Source: Bacteroidota bacterium (lineage in GTDB: Bacteria; Bacteroidota; Bacteroidia; Chitinophagales; Chitinophagaceae). Taken from it: DNA of 6,461 bases. The notes beneath the pieces are model-generated. The model had not been told where the DNA came from, did no database searches, and was given only the letters and a program-made list of their open reading frames with translations. Position numbers and translations under genes: made by a program. How positions within the stretch are numbered: position 1 is the first letter of the stretch; each line of letters begins with the position of its first letter. Positions 5,833 through 6,461 of the stretch are shown here, in pieces. The stretch spans positions 19,381 to 25,841 of the forward strand of contig VBAU01000051.1 of assembly GCA_005883855.1 (NCBI GenBank), given 5' to 3'.

Positions 5833-6042
5833 TTACTTCACGCCAGCAATGCTAGCCGTTGCGGCACTGGTGACGGGAGAAACCTGTTGAGTCTTTTTCG
5901 CTACAGTTACCTTAGCAGCGTTACAACTATAAAAGATGGTTGAGCAAATAAAAATCGAGAACAACAGAACCACGGCATAAACGCCTGCGAAGAACAGAAT
6001 AGGATGCATTGCACCCATTACGGTTGAACGATTAAATCTCAT
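5833..6042 (-). CDS. Small single-span membrane protein, unknown function
   Basis: This 69-residue reading frame encodes a basic N-terminus (MRFNR), then a strong hydrophobic span from about residue 14 to 38 (PILFFAGVYAVVLLFSIFIC and onward), and ends in a polar, Ser/Thr/Ala/Val-rich tail with two lysine clusters. The arrangement fits a membrane protein with the N-terminus inside and a short exported tail. FYSC at 37-40 also resembles a loose lipobox, so a lipoprotein is possible, although the preceding span would be long for a signal peptide. I do not recognise a family. It lies 94 bases upstream of prs in the same direction and is divergent from radC. Alternative starts at M9 or M12 would shorten the N-terminus. 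Support for the gene is the protein-like composition and the lack of any competing frame. Confidence 0.6.
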   Translation of the reverse strand: MRFNRSTVMGAMHPILFFAGVYAVVLLFSIFICSTIFYSCNAAKVTVAKKTQQVSPVTSAATASIAGVK

Positions 6043-6090
6043 AAGAATTGAATTTTATCTTTTTCAAAGGGATTAGGATTTCGGCAATTT

Positions 6091-6112
6091 TTAACGGCGT
6101 TTTTGCCGTTAA
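6091..6112. promoter_or_regulatory. Perfect 8-bp palindrome in divergent promoter region
   Basis: TTAACGGC (6091-6098) and GCCGTTAA (6105-6112) are perfect inverted copies around the 6-base centre GTTTTT. The element lies 48 bases before the small membrane protein and 41 bases before radC, which are transcribed away from each other. It could be an operator for either gene, or a hairpin. It is not placed like a terminator for any gene. Confidence 0.5.
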
Positions 6113-6153
6113 GTTGCACTCACAGGAATAAAAATATTCACTAATCTTGGCCA

Positions 6154-6461
6154 ATGCAAGAGAATAATTACTCTATCAAGCAATGGGCAAAAGACGATAG
6201 GCCTCGAGAAAAATTACTAAATCATGGGCCATCTCATCTAAGCGATTCGGAATTGCTGGCAATCCTGCTCAACCATGGCACAAGGGATAAAAGCGCCATC
6301 GACCTTGGAAAGGAAGTAATGCAATTGGGGAAGAATAATCTGAATGAATTAGGAAAACTCGCTGTAAAAGATTTGATGCGAATCAAGGGCATAGGTGAGG
6401 CCAAGGCTATCACTATTGCAGCGGCCCTTGAGTTGGGCCGAAGAAGACAAGCCAGCAGTCA
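6154..6461 (+). CDS. radC: RadC family protein (UPF0758), N-terminal part
   Basis: The first 102 codons are visible from the ATG at 6154-6156; the frame is open to the right edge. SIKQWAKDDRPREKLLNHGP followed by LSDSELLAILL (29-39) is the conserved RadC N-terminus. LMRIKGIGEAKAITIAAALE (74-93) is its helix-hairpin-helix-like segment, and LGRRR (94-98) follows. The C-terminal JAB/MPN metal-binding domain, about 125 further residues in full-length members, lies outside the window. The name comes from an E. coli mutation later assigned to recG, so a DNA-repair role is not established; the family is linked to DNA processing by its domains only. It is the only plus-strand gene here, divergent from the small membrane protein. 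A weak -7 match (TAATCTTG, 6142-6149) is too close to the ATG to be convincing. Confidence 0.92.
   Translation, partial: MQENNYSIKQWAKDDRPREKLLNHGPSHLSDSELLAILLNHGTRDKSAIDLGKEVMQLGKNNLNELGKLAVKDLMRIKGIGEAKAITIAAALELGRRRQASS

Overview
The window looks like chromosome from a member of the Bacteroidota, most likely near the Chitinophagaceae. The protein sequences read like that phylum. Several genes are preceded by matches to the phylum's TAnnTTTG -7 promoter element instead of a -10 box, and Shine-Dalgarno sequences are weak or absent. No rRNA, tRNA, CRISPR array, transposase or phage gene is visible. The content is mainly housekeeping, so I do not see a new multi-gene system here.

Layout from left to right. 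All genes are on the minus strand except the last. (1) A DUF423-family membrane protein, cut by the left edge (1-277). (2) A shikimate kinase gene (270-735) whose reading frame is broken: the stretch that should encode the conserved GGG shikimate-binding motif is missing and the frame changes there. (3) A 366-base noncoding stretch (736-1101) with degenerate direct repeats and two short GC hairpins sharing the core CCCCGAAGGGG. (4) A glutaryl-CoA dehydrogenase gene (1102-2286). (5) A spacer with an imperfect inverted repeat, then a fumarylacetoacetate-hydrolase-family gene (2527-3138). (6) The widespread cluster prs (4788-5738), rplY/ctc (4043-4723) and pth (3331-3909), transcribed in that order. 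(7) A 69-residue single-span membrane protein of unknown function (5833-6042). (8) A divergent plus-strand radC-family gene cut by the right edge (from 6154).

How the genes relate. PRPP synthetase supplies PRPP for nucleotide, histidine and tryptophan synthesis. L25 binds 5S rRNA in the large ribosomal subunit. Peptidyl-tRNA hydrolase recycles tRNAs from stalled translation. The order prs-rplY-pth is common in bacteria. Here a clear intrinsic terminator follows rplY, and pth has its own promoter-like -7 element, so the cluster seems to be split into two transcripts. Shikimate kinase belongs to aromatic amino acid synthesis. Glutaryl-CoA dehydrogenase belongs to lysine/tryptophan breakdown and, like the FAH-family enzyme, has no visible pathway partner beside it.

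The observation most worth following is the disrupted shikimate kinase. It is an essential step for an organism making its own aromatic amino acids, so it points to a real loss, a second copy elsewhere, or a sequencing or assembly error.
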